Shown here: in pieces, positions 1 through 10,705 of the stretch | Position numbering within the stretch: the stretch's first letter is position 1 | Layout of the letters: every line of letters starts with the position of its first letter | Assembly: GCF_943734655.1 (NCBI RefSeq) | Contig: NC_071353.1 | Coordinates: 140,963,907 to 141,027,906, forward strand | DNA from: Sabethes cyaneus | Lineage: Eukaryota; Arthropoda; Insecta; Diptera; Culicidae | Direction of reading: 5' to 3' | Length of the DNA: 64,000 nucleotides | Made by a program: the position numbers and the translations under genes | Notes under the pieces: model-generated | What the model saw: the letters and a program-made list of their open reading frames with translations, nothing else | Told to the model about the DNA's origin: nothing | The model's database searches: none

Positions 1-1124
1 GGCGATTGCTGTTACGGAGTAATTCTTCGTCCACTAGCTGCATATTCTGATGCATGTCGGAACGACACACTTTCAAGGATATATTATCGAGAAGCATGCC
101 TGCTGCCCAATTTTTGCACACGAACGAAGTGTTGAACCGATCCTGACCGCCGAGATATTGGAAAATGTTTTCGTAGATATGCACTGGGAAGTTGTCAAAA
201 CGCTTACTCCAGGATGGATCCATATTAATATATATATTTTAACCTTCGGATAGATGGACACTTGCAACTAAAATGAGTTCCAAAAAACCGCCGTCTCTTT
301 TCCGAATACTTTAGAACTGGAGTAGGTAGAATATTTCTAACGTATCACTGTAGGTAATTCTTCTCATGGCTATGTAAGTAAAATCAATCGCATCAGGTAG
401 AATCGCCATTCTGAATGTGTCTCACTGGATGCACCACCTGCCTGCAGATGGTATTATGGCTGAAAGAACCTACCGAGTCAACAGAAGGGCTCGAACGAAA
501 GGCAGCAAGCAGTGATGTCCGGTAATCATTCGATTAATCGAGTAATCGATTAGAACATGGAATAATCGAATACTGCGGGCGAAAAAAATGCGAATAATCC
601 TCATTATTCGTTCAGATTCGTCCGATTAATCGAATTTTTTAACAAAATATTCGAATATTTGTAGTCGAATACTACTACCACGAATACTGAACTAGTCGAT
701 TAGTGCATACTAGCAGCTAAAAATATTGGCAACATTGCTAGGTCGTGTACAGTCTGTTTTGATAGCGATTTGAAAGGTATTTTTATGTACGTCGTATCGG
801 GCAAAATAACGTGTTATTCTACCTACACGTGCCGTTCAATTTCGTGCTAGATTTCCGCGTCCCGAAGAGAAATTTTATACTATGGATTTATCTGTCCGCC
901 CAAATGATTTCCAAACAACGGAATATTTGTTCGAGAATGTTTGTTCCGACACCCTGGATAGGAAAATTGGTAAAGCGTGTCCCACATCAAAGTGCATCAC
1001 GGAAAAAACGCTGTAGAAAATTACTCTTTGGGTATTTTCTGTTAAAAATCAGGGTAGAAGTAGTTTAGGGTGTATTGTTTACACTGCATTTTTATCGCTG
1101 TCAGTTTTTCGAAAACTGGAAAGA
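1..1124. other. No gene recognised; AT-rich flank with ATTCGATTAATCG-like motifs
   Basis: No coding region with family resemblance is visible. At about 520-700 the sequence is built of short, overlapping versions of ATTCGATTAATCG, CGAATAATC and CGAATACTA, in both orientations, giving many short local palindromes. The block could be a decayed MITE interior, but no clean terminal repeats or target-site duplication were found. Confidence 0.4.
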
Positions 1125-1640
1125 ATGGCGTCATCCGAAAAGTAACTTTGCGAATTGAATGCTCACCTCTCTCAACGGAAAACAACTCGGAATCGTACAG
1201 TCAACGATAAGTTGTGTTACTAAACGTTACTACGAAACTCTGAGCATCGAACGGAAAAAGAAACGTAGTCAGAATGGGTGCTCTATCAATGATCAGGATC
1301 ACAAACGTGTCGTGAAAGCGTTTAAGCGGAATCCCAATGCTTCGGTCAGGGATGTGACCTAAAAGTTGAATTGGTCCAAGTCTGTCGTTCAGAGAGCCAA
1401 GGACCGGGAGGGATTCCATACAAGGAACGTAATCGAATCAAGGAGCAGAAGGCTCCAAATAGTGACGAACGGCAAAATATGGTGTAAAAGTCACGGGCCC
1501 GGAAACTGTACGTCCAGATGCCTCATTGTCTCATCATGGATGATGCCGTTTATGTCAAGGCGGACTTCCGGCAGCTTCCAGGGCTACTGTTCCTCACCGC
1601 TCAGCACAAATTTGATGTTCTTTCGGTGGAAATAAGCAAG
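1125..1640 (+). pseudogene. Tc1/mariner-type transposase relic (ITmD37E-like)
   Basis: The reading frames hold pieces of a mosquito Tc1/mariner transposase in order. An N-terminal helix-turn-helix part (LGIVQSTISCVTKRYYE) is followed by RVVKAFKRNPNASVRDVT, then KLNWSKSVVQRAKDREGFHT (the second DNA-binding helix set). The start of the catalytic domain follows, LIMDDAVYVKADFRQLPG, where the acidic pair is the expected first catalytic Asp region. The pieces lie in different frames: an in-frame stop follows six codons after the ATG at 1125, another follows RDVT, and a frameshift precedes the catalytic piece. The second Asp and the Glu of the triad are missing. Assignment to the D37E group rests on remembered resemblance only. 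Confidence 0.7.
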
Positions 1641-1726
1641 CAGAAACTTTCCAATTTTGTCAAGAAATTCATTTACATTTACATTTTTTATAGCCAACAG
1701 ATAAAGTATAATCCTAATGACAACTA

Positions 1727-3142
1727 CAGTGGTATTCCGATTATATCTACACCTGATTTAATCTACACCCGATTTTAGGTACCCCCGATTTTGTCTACCA
1801 TTTTGACCCGGTTTTATCTACCTTTTTTTAAATTGTTATTTTAACCGTGTGGCAAGAAAATTTGAAAGATTTCAGGGATTTATGCATAACAGAGAATATT
1901 TCTTTGTATTTTATAGTTTACTATATGGCATCTGTGGTGTGTAATTATACACAGAATGTGTATAATAATGCTGAAGTCAAATACGCAAAGTAACTTCCAT
2001 TTATTTTGTAACGCATAATTTTAACATTTCACAATGATCCTTTGTGAGATTTTTCTATACCGTAACGCTAACGAGCACACCTTGTCGCCGCTAGGAACTC
2101 TTTCTCTCCTTATAAATTCTCAGCTTTTAAACCTTGAATCGATTTTAATGATTTTATTACAAAAAAAATTATATTTTAATGAACTTTTCAGAAAAAAAAA
2201 ACAAAAACAGAAAAAAAACAATAAACTGGCGTTCAAAGTTTTTTATGATTGCAAAAACATTGTTTGAAGGAAACCCACTTAATCACTTAAATCACTTAAA
2301 ACATTTAAAATATTCGTTATAAAATTTTTAAATAATACATTCAATGACAAGCTAGTTGTTTACATACGATATCAAAAAAACAGATGTGACAATTTTAGTT
2401 TTTGAGATAGTCTTTTTTTAAGAAATAAAGATACGAAAATGTAATGGACTCTCATGGCTTTTTATTTTAGAGACACATTTCTTTGTCAAAAAAACCCTTT
2501 TATTACTAGTAAAAACAAAAACCATGCGTCTCCATTGTATTCTTGACACTTTATGCAAGCTTAAAGTTTCTTTGGTCTGCACACCATGTAAACACAAAAG
2601 GTGAATGTTTTCAACAATTTTGCGACAATAAAAAAACTGGGCTTCAGTCCAATATTTTTCCTGAAAAGCTCATTAAATTACTTTCCATTTGGTATTAACA
2701 TTATTCAAATCGGTTCAATAGATCAAAAGTTGTGAATTTTTAAAGAAAGAAAGGTGGAAAAATGGTAACTTTTGGGACCACACTGACTCAGAAAAGAGAA
2801 CCCTAAGTGCCAAATAAAAATACGGTTCTAAAATTTACTGCAAAGGAATAAGTGCACACAATTTGAATAAAATCGGAGCAGTTTTGAATTTCGATATGTC
2901 TTTTTTCATAATACGCTGAGTTGACGTGCATTATAGCTAATGGTTGATATGATGAATAAAATGTGCCCTAAGCGCAAAATTACGCTGAAATGATACACTA
3001 TTGAAGAAAATGGTCAACATTAACAATATTTTCCGTTCATTTAAATTATTTTGGAGCAATTTATTTTTCCCCAAATTTGTCTACTTTCCAAATATATCTA
3101 CCAAAAATTTTCGGATGGGTAGATAAAATCGGTAAACCACTG
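1727..3142. mobile_element. TA-flanked terminal-inverted-repeat element, non-autonomous
   Basis: The left end CAGTGGTATTCCGATTATAT matches the reverse complement of the right end (CAGTGGTTTACCGATTTTAT) over about 28 bp, and both ends are flanked by the dinucleotide TA (1725-1726 and 3143-3144). This is the signature of a Tc1/mariner/pogo-type insertion. The GTAGATAAAATCGG motif near the ends is repeated several times in the first 90 bp. The 1.4-kb interior is AT-rich and shows no transposase, so it would depend on proteins supplied elsewhere. A diverged, internally deleted copy lies inverted at 3,828-4,405. Confidence 0.7.
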
Positions 3143-3299
3143 TATCTAAATAAAACATATATGAAGTAAGCTAGCAAAAATATCTATTAAAAAAACGCTT
3201 ATTGTTTTCATGAGACACATTAAAAGAGTAAAAAACAATTGAAGACACTGAGTAATACTCGCTGAAACGGGCCCACTACTGACACGAGGTCTTCAAATA

Positions 3300-4710
3300 T
3301 TAGAATTTTTGCGCTTAATTGGTTAAAGATGGTTAAAAAAATAAGAATTACACTTGTTTTAATACTTTGAAATAATGGACCCCTCGTTCGCCGAGGGGGC
3401 TAACAGTTAAAAAAAGTTGAACTTTGAGTAAACCTTGAGAACTATATCATGTGACATTTCATAAATTTGCCATGAAACAACTAACAAATGGCCCGGTTAT
3501 GTAGAGAAGAACTGGGCTTTCAAATGGAGTAAAAAATTTTTGGCGGCCATCTTCGATTTGGTCGCCATATTCGACTTTATCAAAAAATGGTCGTTTTCAC
3601 CATGAGTCCCCCAACCCATTTTCATTTTAAGATGGTCTTTAAATTAAAATCGGTTGGGAGGACCACGCCGAAAACGGCGATTTTTTGATAAAATCCAACA
3701 TGGCGGCCAAATCCAAATTTTTTTTTGATTTCGCCAATTTTTTTTTTCACTTCGTTTATAAGAACTATCTCTCCTCCTTACAAAACCGTGTCGTTTGCAG
3801 TTTGTTTCATAGCAAATTTTGGAAATACAGTGATTTTATCTACCCCTCCGAAAATTTTTGGTAGATATATTTGGAAAGTAGACCATTAGCCATAATGCAT
3901 ATCAACTCAGCAATTTTATGAGAAAAAGACATATTGAAATTCAAAATTGCTTCGATTTGATTCAAATTTTGTGGGCATATTCCTTTGCAGTAAATTTTAG
4001 ACCCGCATTTTTATTTGTCACTTGAGTTTCTCTTTTCTGAGCCAGTCTGGTCCCAAAAATTTCTATTTTTTGCCGCCTTACTTTCTTTAAAAATTCATAA
4101 CTTTTGTTTCACTGAAACGATTTAAATGATGTTAATACCAAATGGAAAGTATTTTAATAAGCTTTTCAGGAAAAAAAATTTGGACAGAAGCTCAAACCCA
4201 GCTAGCACCAAATTTCACAAAATCTCACAAAGAAAGAGAAAAAAAGAAGCTTTACAAAATAAATAGAAGTTGCTTTGCGTATTTGACTCTAGCATTTTCA
4301 TACCTATTCTGTGTATAACTACATGCCGCAAATGCCATTCAAAATACAAAGAAATATTCTCTGTATTGCATAAATTCATGAAATCTTCGTAACATTTTTT
4401 CTCAGCTTTCCAATGCGGGTCTTAAAATGAAAATCGATTGGGGGCGAAGATGATCGCCAAAAAATTTTTACTCCATTTGAAGGCCCTGTTCTACTTCTTT
4501 ACAGAACCGGGCCATTTGTTAGTTGTTTCATAGCAAATTAATGAAATTTCATATGATATAGATCTCAAGGTTTGCTCAACATTCAACTTTTTTTTTAAAC
4601 TGTTAGGCCCCTTGGTGAACGAGGGGTCCACTATTTCGAGGTATTAAAAATGTAATTCTTATTGTTTAGTCATTTTCAACCAATTAAGCGCAGAATTACT
4701 CAGCTATTAA
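3300..4710. repeat. Palindromic (foldback) block holding an inverted element copy
   Basis: The left arm, about 3,305-3,585, and the right arm, about 4,425-4,705, are inverted copies of each other. Shared landmarks include GCGCTTAATTGGTT, GGACCCCTCGTTC, GTTGTTTCATGGCAAAT-like and ACAAATGGCCCGG. Between the arms lies a short spacer (3,590-3,827), which repeats the TTTGTTTCATAGCAAATTT motif, and an inverted copy of the 1,727-3,142 element. No clean target-site duplication was found. Confidence 0.6.
3828..4405 (-). mobile_element. Partial inverted copy of the 1,727-3,142 TIR element
   Basis: From CAGTGATTTTATCTACCCC (preceded by TA at 3,826) the sequence follows the reverse complement of the 1,727-3,142 element. 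Examples are GGTAGATATATTTGGAAAGT, CCTTTGCAGTAAATTTTAGA and AATACCAAATGGAAAGTA. Roughly 500 bp of the interior is missing and the distal terminal repeat is lost. It probably arose by an independent insertion followed by deletion. Confidence 0.65.
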
Positions 4711-4890
4711 AAACCCGGCACATACTGAGCACCCATAGTTCTTGAGTTCCAATTGACGAGGAAGGCGTGCAAAAGAAGATTACGTCTTCTAGTGTTGATA
4801 TCTAGGTGACAAAGCAATGCAGGACAATCGATATTTCCTTGAAGGATATCGCCGACGAAACACACCTTCCTTCCAGCGTTTTTAAATTAA

Positions 4891-5712
4891 TCAGCTTGCA
4901 ACAGCTTTCCAAACTCGGTAGGATACGTGAGTCACGCCAGTGTAGGTGTCGCAGGGCAAGTCGATTCTAATAAACTTCCACTGAGCTGCATTAATCCGAT
5001 GAATTGCATTTTGGTAAAAATGACCACCAACAACGACGGAGTATTCCAGCATAGGACGAATCAGAGAGCAATATAGAGTTTTTAAGCAATATACATCCTT
5101 GAAGCTTTTAGCAAAATGGATCAGTAATTCTAGTTGTATGGAAGCCCTGGATAAAATGAAAGAAATGTTGCTCTTGAACGTTAGTTTCGAGTCAAGCGAA
5201 ACTCCCAAGTCTTTAACAGTGGTTTCGCGCTTTAGGTGCGTCTCACGAAGGGCGCTACATTTGCGACCGAAGGAGTTGACCGAGCACTTGGACACGTTTA
5301 GTGACATCTTGTTAATTCGGCACCATTCGTCAAAGGTTTCAAGATCCTGCTGCAAGAGATGGGCGTTATTAGGGCTTTTTACTGTATAGTTCATTTTCAA
5401 ATCGTCAGCATAAGATAATCTCGAACATTTGAGGATCGTGTTCATGTCATTCATGTACAGCAGAAACGGGAATGGTCCCAAATGACTGCCTTGGGGAACG
5501 CCGGAGGTTACTGCGAAGGGTGACGATACGTACTCGCCGATTTTGACTGACATAGTTCTGCCGAAGAGATTGGAGTGAAGCCAAGTCAGCAGATTGCCGT
5601 GAATGCCCAATTCGTGGTATTTAGAGATGATTATCTCATGGTTTATACGGTCGAAAGCTGCAGAAAGGTCCGTATATATGACGTCAATTTGATTCCCTTC
5701 TTGCATTGCACG
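4891..5712 (-). pseudogene. Non-LTR retrotransposon reverse transcriptase, copy A, truncated
   Basis: An open stretch of 271 codons covers the RT palm and thumb of a CR1/Jockey-type LINE. Visible motifs in order are IDVIYTDLSAAFDRINH (motif A Asp), SGVPQGSHLGPFPFLLY (motif B), LSYADDLKM (YADD box), LNVSKCSVNSFGRK and VKDLGVSLDSKLTF. Both 5' domains and the true C-terminus are lacking. Its upstream edge abuts the 3' part of copy B in the same orientation near 5,706-5,735. Clade assignment (CR1/L2/Jockey group) is inferred from the YADD box and GVPQGSxLGPLLF signature. Confidence 0.85.
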
Positions 5713-8216
5713 AATATTGCGATACGGACAAATCTTCGTTGCATACGTTCTATTCTAGCTGTCCAGCATAAATTATGGGGTTTCCAGATGATACAGGCGT
5801 TTTCAAGTATGGGTCGTTTTAATGCACAGTATAATGCTTTCAAGCAATGTGAATCTTCAAAGTCACGAGTGATTTTTGTGATGAATCCCAGTTGCTGCGA
5901 AGCTCTTGAGATGACAGCAGTATATTTTTGGTTGAATGTGAGCTTATTATCCAACAGAACTCCAAGATCATTAATCTGATCGAAGTGTTCTAGAACAACT
6001 CCGTTTATCTGATAGTCAAATGAAACAGGCACATTACAACGTTCAAATGATGTAGCAATACATTTGGCAATGCTAATTGCTAGCTTGTTTCTGTTACACC
6101 AATTAGCGAAGATGTCCAACAGTGTTTGCAATCGGCGGCAATCGTCAACAGACTTCACAACTAGATAGATCTTTAGATCATCGGCATATACCAGTACGCA
6201 TCCGGAACCCAGCAGAATAGCTATACCGTTAAAGTACAAGGCGAAAAGCAAAGGCCCCAAGTTACTACCTTGTGGGACACCAGACGTATTACAATATTCA
6301 TGTGAAACTGTCGAATTTAGCTTGACACGTAAAGTACGGTCTGTAAGATATAAGCTCAACCACGAAGTCAGTCTATCAGAAACACCCAGTTTAGAGAGCT
6401 TGTGCAAGAGTATTTGATGATCTACTGTGTCGAACGCGGCCTTAATATCTGTGTACATAGCATCGATTTGCGTTCCGGCTTCCATCTGTGAGATGCAGGT
6501 AATGGTGAATTCGATCCAATTAATCGACTCAGACGGGTCGTTCTGCATAAAGCCATGCTGGTCAACTGAAATATAGTTTTTGGTTCTGTTTAGGATTACG
6601 CCACTGACGATGATTTCAAAAAACTTTGATCCAGCAGAAAGACTTGTAATGCCCCAGTAGTTCCTTACGTCTCGCTTTCCTCCCTTCTTGAATACGTTTC
6701 AATACGAGGCCTGTTTCCACAGCGTAGGAAACTTCCGCTGCTCAAAGGATTTGTTTAAAATCCGGCTGAAGGGCAGGACAATAGCAGTAGCACAGCGACA
6801 GAGAATAATAACTGAAATACCATCGGGTGACCAGGTGAGTAGGAGCTCTTCAATTTCTTGGCACCAGTAATAACCATATCTGGTGATGTTAAACACATCC
6901 AGATCAACTGCATCATCAGGGACATCCAACGCAGCCTTTTCTGCATCAGATTGTGTAATACAGCTACTCGTGAACACAGAAAAAAAAGAACGGCAAACAG
7001 TTCGCAAGATTCGGTAATTGTCGAGGATTACATTCCATTCAGGATCATACTAGAAGGAATGGAAGAGTTTTTCCTCTTGGAGCTTACGAATGTCCAAAAG
7101 CTTTTAGGATTATTTCGCAAACCATATTGTACCTGCAGTACATAAGATTTGTAAAGAGAGCTATTCAGCCTACGGTAAGCGTCACTGACATCTTTGAAAG
7201 CGCGTTTATTAGGCGGTGTTCGTTGCTTACGAAGAAGTCTCTGTTTTGCGTTCCGATGCCGTTTCAATCTCCGCAGCTCACGTTACTCCAAGTCTATACG
7301 ACGATAATTTAGAGGTGCCATTCCGACATTGGTAGTAGGAGCGTCAACGGGATCTACCACTATAGGCAAAAATAAATCCAGTGGAGGATGGTGCGGATCG
7401 AAGGAAAGCAGCGAAGATATTGCGCAAATCACTAAGATCTCTTGACCAGGAAGGTAGTACGTCGAGGTCGGGAGGTCGACGTGTAGTCCAAGGTAATTAC
7501 TCAGTGGATTTACTCGTTTTAAATTCGAATCCATCAACCATAGCAGCACTAGCAGCAGGAAGCATGAGGGAATTCTATTCCAAATTCTGTGGTCAGAAAC
7601 CTCTTTCTCACGTAGCTCACGAATCGAGAGGATATGCTCGTCTATGAACCTGACTACCTTGCTTCTATCGGGAGGGAGGGTAAACTGCTACAAGCAAAAA
7701 CTTCGTGCAGAACACGAACAGCAGAAACGCAGACTTGTTCGGGACAACTTCCATGGTTTAGATCTAGCACCGACCTAGGAAACTGTTGGGCTACGGCAAT
7801 CAATACGCCACCAAAAGAGCTTTTGTGGCTATTCTTCGAGCTACGATCACATCGATAAACGTTGAAGCCGGATTCAAACAGCTGCAAAGCAAAGCCTTGG
7901 GTTTATACCGTCTTTTACCGTCATTACCCTTGTTTATCGACAGACTTCGCAGCCCGCTGTTCGAGTACAGGAAAATTACGGGGCTAGTGCAACGATTCTA
8001 CCGCCTAGCCGAGATTCGAATATACGACGACTGGCTTGTTAGACCGGCATCGTACCTCGAAGCTAACTGGGCGGGGAATAGCTGAAGGGAATGGATGTAG
8101 CTATCTAATCCGGTTTCAATTAACAAGATTAGATCATAGCTGCAGTCATTAGATGCAAGGAACAAGTCGTCTACTTTAGTCCTTAGACCTCGCACATTCT
8201 GATAGTACACTCTTAT
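5713..8216 (-). pseudogene. Non-LTR retrotransposon ORF2 (endonuclease + reverse transcriptase), copy B, broken
   Basis: ORF2 of a LINE, read on the minus strand in several frames. The endonuclease starts near 8,210 with YYQNVRGLRTKVDDLF and DLILLIETGLD. After a SINE (7,885-8,075) it resumes with LFESGFNVYRCDRSS and GGVLIAVAQQF. A linker with RFLRNPKSFWTFVSSKR-like sequence (7,030-7,270) and an RT fingers part (6,700-7,000, WSPDGISV) follow. The palm is open from 6,548 to about 5,735: IDAMYTDIKAAFDTVDH, SGVPQGSNLGPLLFALY and LVYADDLKIYLVV. The YADD box is intact, but frameshifts and stops upstream and a lost C-terminus make it non-functional. ORF1 of the same copy lies directly 5'. Confidence 0.85.
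7885..8075 (-). mobile_element. tRNA-derived SINE, copy 1, inserted in LINE endonuclease
   Basis: On the minus strand a tRNA-like head (GTTAGCTTCGAGGTACGATG, stem CTGG/CCAG, B box mutated to ATTCGAATC) leads into a shared body (CCCCGTAATTTTCCTGTACT, GGCTGCGAAGTCTGTCGATA) and a tail of TTTGC repeats. Flanking 9-bp duplications, CAGCTATTC on the 5' side and CAGCTGTTT on the 3' side, show insertion by target-primed reverse transcription. Removing the SINE rejoins the endonuclease codons reading LQLF. Two other copies lie at 17,869 and 38,856. Confidence 0.85.
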
Positions 8217-8343
8217 GCCATCCGTGTCACTGGTTCCAGAATAGTACTCCTTTCACGTGAAGATCCCGAGCTGCACGCAGGAAAAACAAAACGATTGCTT
8301 AACGTGAGCCGGAACTCGAAGACTTCTATATTCTCCGTATGAT

Positions 8344-9250
8344 CTACAGGTAATGATCGTCCAGGAGATAGTTAAGACGAGCTGGGGAAGCGTTCGAAAG
8401 ATAAGGAGGAGTCACGTTCAAAACGGTACCGCACTTGCCTAAGAGTGGTTGTCGGGAAATCCCGTCACCAACCATGACCGAAGTACGACTCTGTTGGCAG
8501 GAACCATCCGGAACTTGATGAATATCTAGACAGGAAGTGTCAGAAAACTTGACTTGGTCGGGTGGCTGGATGTACACGACAACAGCAATCAGAGGAATAG
8601 TCACCAACAATGTGAACTTCACTGTTAACAAGTGGACGGAACCGGAATTCACATACTTGCTTGAGAAAGGTTTACGGGAGATCCCGTCACCAACCACGAC
8701 CGAAGCGCTAGGACGACTTTGTTGGCAGGAACGAATAAGGGAAGCGGGACGATTATATTGACAGGAACCATCAGGATGTGCGGCTTGATTGGGTGGCTCA
8801 GGGACTCCCTCTCAGCAGCAAGCAATGCGTCCTGGATGTCCGGCAACAGGTTTCTTTTAATTGCTAGACAGAATAATCGATCCGCTGTCTGGAATTATTC
8901 CCACGTTTCTGATACATTGGACAGCTGGTACTCCATGCTGAGTGGTCGATGTCAACTATCTCTTCACAGGTAAACTTTCGTTGTCGGTTCGTTTGATCAC
9001 TGTTAATGCACTTTTCATAAACAGCTTCACATTCGTTTGCTTTGTGAGGTTGTGAGCAGGGAGGTTTATTGCATGTGGACGCCTTATGACCATAAGCAGA
9101 GCAATTATAGCATCGGTTAACATTGGCATCTTCCAGAACCATGCAGCGATTCCAGTCAACATACACTCGTTGGAGTTTCATCAAGCATTTATGCTGAACA
9201 CTGTAAAGGCGATTAAATTGGTTGTCGTTGAGCGCTTTGGCATAAATCCA
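8344..9250 (-). pseudogene. LINE ORF1 (Gag-like, zinc knuckle) of copy B, broken
   Basis: The nucleic-acid-binding ORF1 protein of the LINE whose ORF2 follows. At 9,184-8,864 the frame shows CYNCSAYGHKASTC, a complete C-x2-C-x4-H-x4-C zinc knuckle, then a decayed second knuckle (CSQPHKANEC) and CPMYQKRG. Downstream frames (8,846-8,350) are rich in stops. They contain an imperfect direct duplication of about 120 bp: 8,458-8,580 and 8,680-8,800 share CCCGTCACCAACCA, TTGTTGGCAGGAAC and GGGTGGCT. The order ORF1 then ORF2 on one strand fits a full-length but dead CR1/Jockey-type element. Confidence 0.75.
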
Positions 9251-9289
9251 TGCTAGCCAGGAGAGATGCAGTGTGTGCTATGTTGGATT

Positions 9290-9725
9290 AACTTTTCTAA
9301 AACGATTAGCTCAAATAGTTCAGAGACAGCACTTCAGGCAGCAATACCACGGTAATTAAAGAAAACAAATGCATCCTTGTGCATAGACGGTTTCAGCATG
9401 GTCTAAGAAGCGATATTCGGGTTTCAAATCCAGTGTCAACAATAGACGTGGATGATGCCTGCAATGCTTGACGAGAGGTATTAGAGCTTGCACTGATCAA
9501 GCAAACGGTTATTTGCATTCAAAATGCCATTCAGCTGTCTCAGTCCGGCGGTTGAATATGAATCAAGCAAGCACAGTGAAACTGGACAAAACGAGGAATG
9601 AGCAAAGTCAGAAAAGTGGAAATTATTCCTATTGCTGTGCCACGAAACCTCGCTGATGTTGAAATCGCCTACAATAATAATGCTATCGCTAGCTTCCATC
9701 AAGTATATAAATGTGGTAGGCTGTG
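9290..9725 (-). pseudogene. LINE endonuclease/RT scrap, copy C
   Basis: On the minus strand DSIIIVGDFNISEVSWHS is the endonuclease motif around the catalytic Asp/Asn, followed by LLDSYSTAGLRQLNGI and LLDQCKL. Further along, VFFNYRGIAA and SAVSELFELIVLEKLIQHS are RT fingers motifs of the same family. The part normally between endonuclease and RT is deleted and stops are frequent. It borders the ORF1 of copy B in the same orientation, as a remnant of a separate insertion. Confidence 0.7.
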
Positions 9726-9749
9726 GTGGGCTGGACAAAACTATTTTCT

Positions 9750-9900
9750 GCTGAGAACCAGGAAGAGACCGTAGATTTCGGAATAGATCCCGCCCCGATC
9801 GATGTGCTCTGTCGAGCACGACGCACGGTCAGCATGTGTTCGAGGGAATTGGATAACGGCAGCCCAGGACCGACAGTATCTGAGGGCCATATTTCATTCG
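9750..9900 (+). pseudogene. RTE-type retrotransposon 3'-terminal fragment
   Basis: The plus-strand frame NWITAAQDRQYLRAIFHS followed by a stop matches the C-terminal end of an RTE-clade polyprotein (W-x-T-A-A-Q-D-R motif). It is preceded by a frameshifted Arg/Pro-rich part (RFRNRSRPDRCAL, from GRPRTRWM-like). The same end occurs at 19,636-19,800. No other RTE sequence precedes it here. Confidence 0.6.
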
Positions 9901-10423
9901 GCGCAGGATTGATGGCCATCGTCAATAAAGTGAGATAAAGTAAGTTTTCTCGGCACTACAGCTAAGATGACAGCCCCATCACGAGACTTGGTAGCGTGGT
10001 TCTAGCGACTCGGGTCATTCGGCATGGATAAAGACGACGGAATAAGGATATAAAATGGGTGCCTGGTACCTGGAACTGTTGATTGTCGTGGCTATTAAAT
10101 GGCAGTCTATTCCTCCCCGTTCGCCCAACTTTGGTGGGATATGGGAAGCCGGCATAAAATGCGTTAAGCATTACATGAAAATAGTTCTAGGATTTACGAT
10201 ACCCACTTATGAACGGATGCTTACTAAGTAAATACCTTTTTTCACCCACTTTAACATTTCTAAAAATATTTTCTTGAATTTACTCCTGAAAAATGCCAAT
10301 TTTTCATAAATCTTAAATGTGCGACCCCTAAATTGCGGCAACTAATGTTGACGTCATATAAAAGTTTTGTTGTGACACCCTAAGCTATCATTTGAGGGGT
10401 GAGCCCCCGGGTTTTCTTACATA
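9901..10423. other. No feature recognised
   Basis: Mixed intergenic DNA without a recognisable coding motif, terminal repeat or simple repeat. Confidence 0.4.
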
Positions 10424-10705
10424 GTGCTATTTTGGGACACTCTAATGCTTAGTCTCCCGAAGCAAATCGATGGATGTTTAAATTCAAGGTCGATTTCCCC
10501 AATGTCAGATGATCCTGGAACTTTGGAACCGCTGACAGTTGGGTATTTTTTGCTTAGGCGGTCGATCACTGCACTATCGGACGAAAACGTTGCTCAAATA
10601 GCAAGCAATCGACTTTCTCGCTTTGAAGAAGTTCTAAAAAAAATGCAATTGTTTTGGAATAGGGTGACGAAGAGCCTTCGCCATACTTTAATTCGAATCT
10701 TTTAA
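10424..10705 (+). pseudogene. BEL/Pao retrotransposon integrase C-terminal fragment
   Basis: An open stretch of about 90 codons reads CLNSRSISPMSDDPGTLEPL, TVGYFLLRRSI and NRLSRFEEVLKKMQLFW. This is the conserved region after the integrase core of BEL/Pao Pol proteins (ACLNSRPLTPLS..., LTPGHFLIG, SRYQ...FWRRW). The catalytic DDE core, protease, RT and LTRs are not present nearby, so this is an isolated scrap. It ends at a stop after IRIF. Confidence 0.75.
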
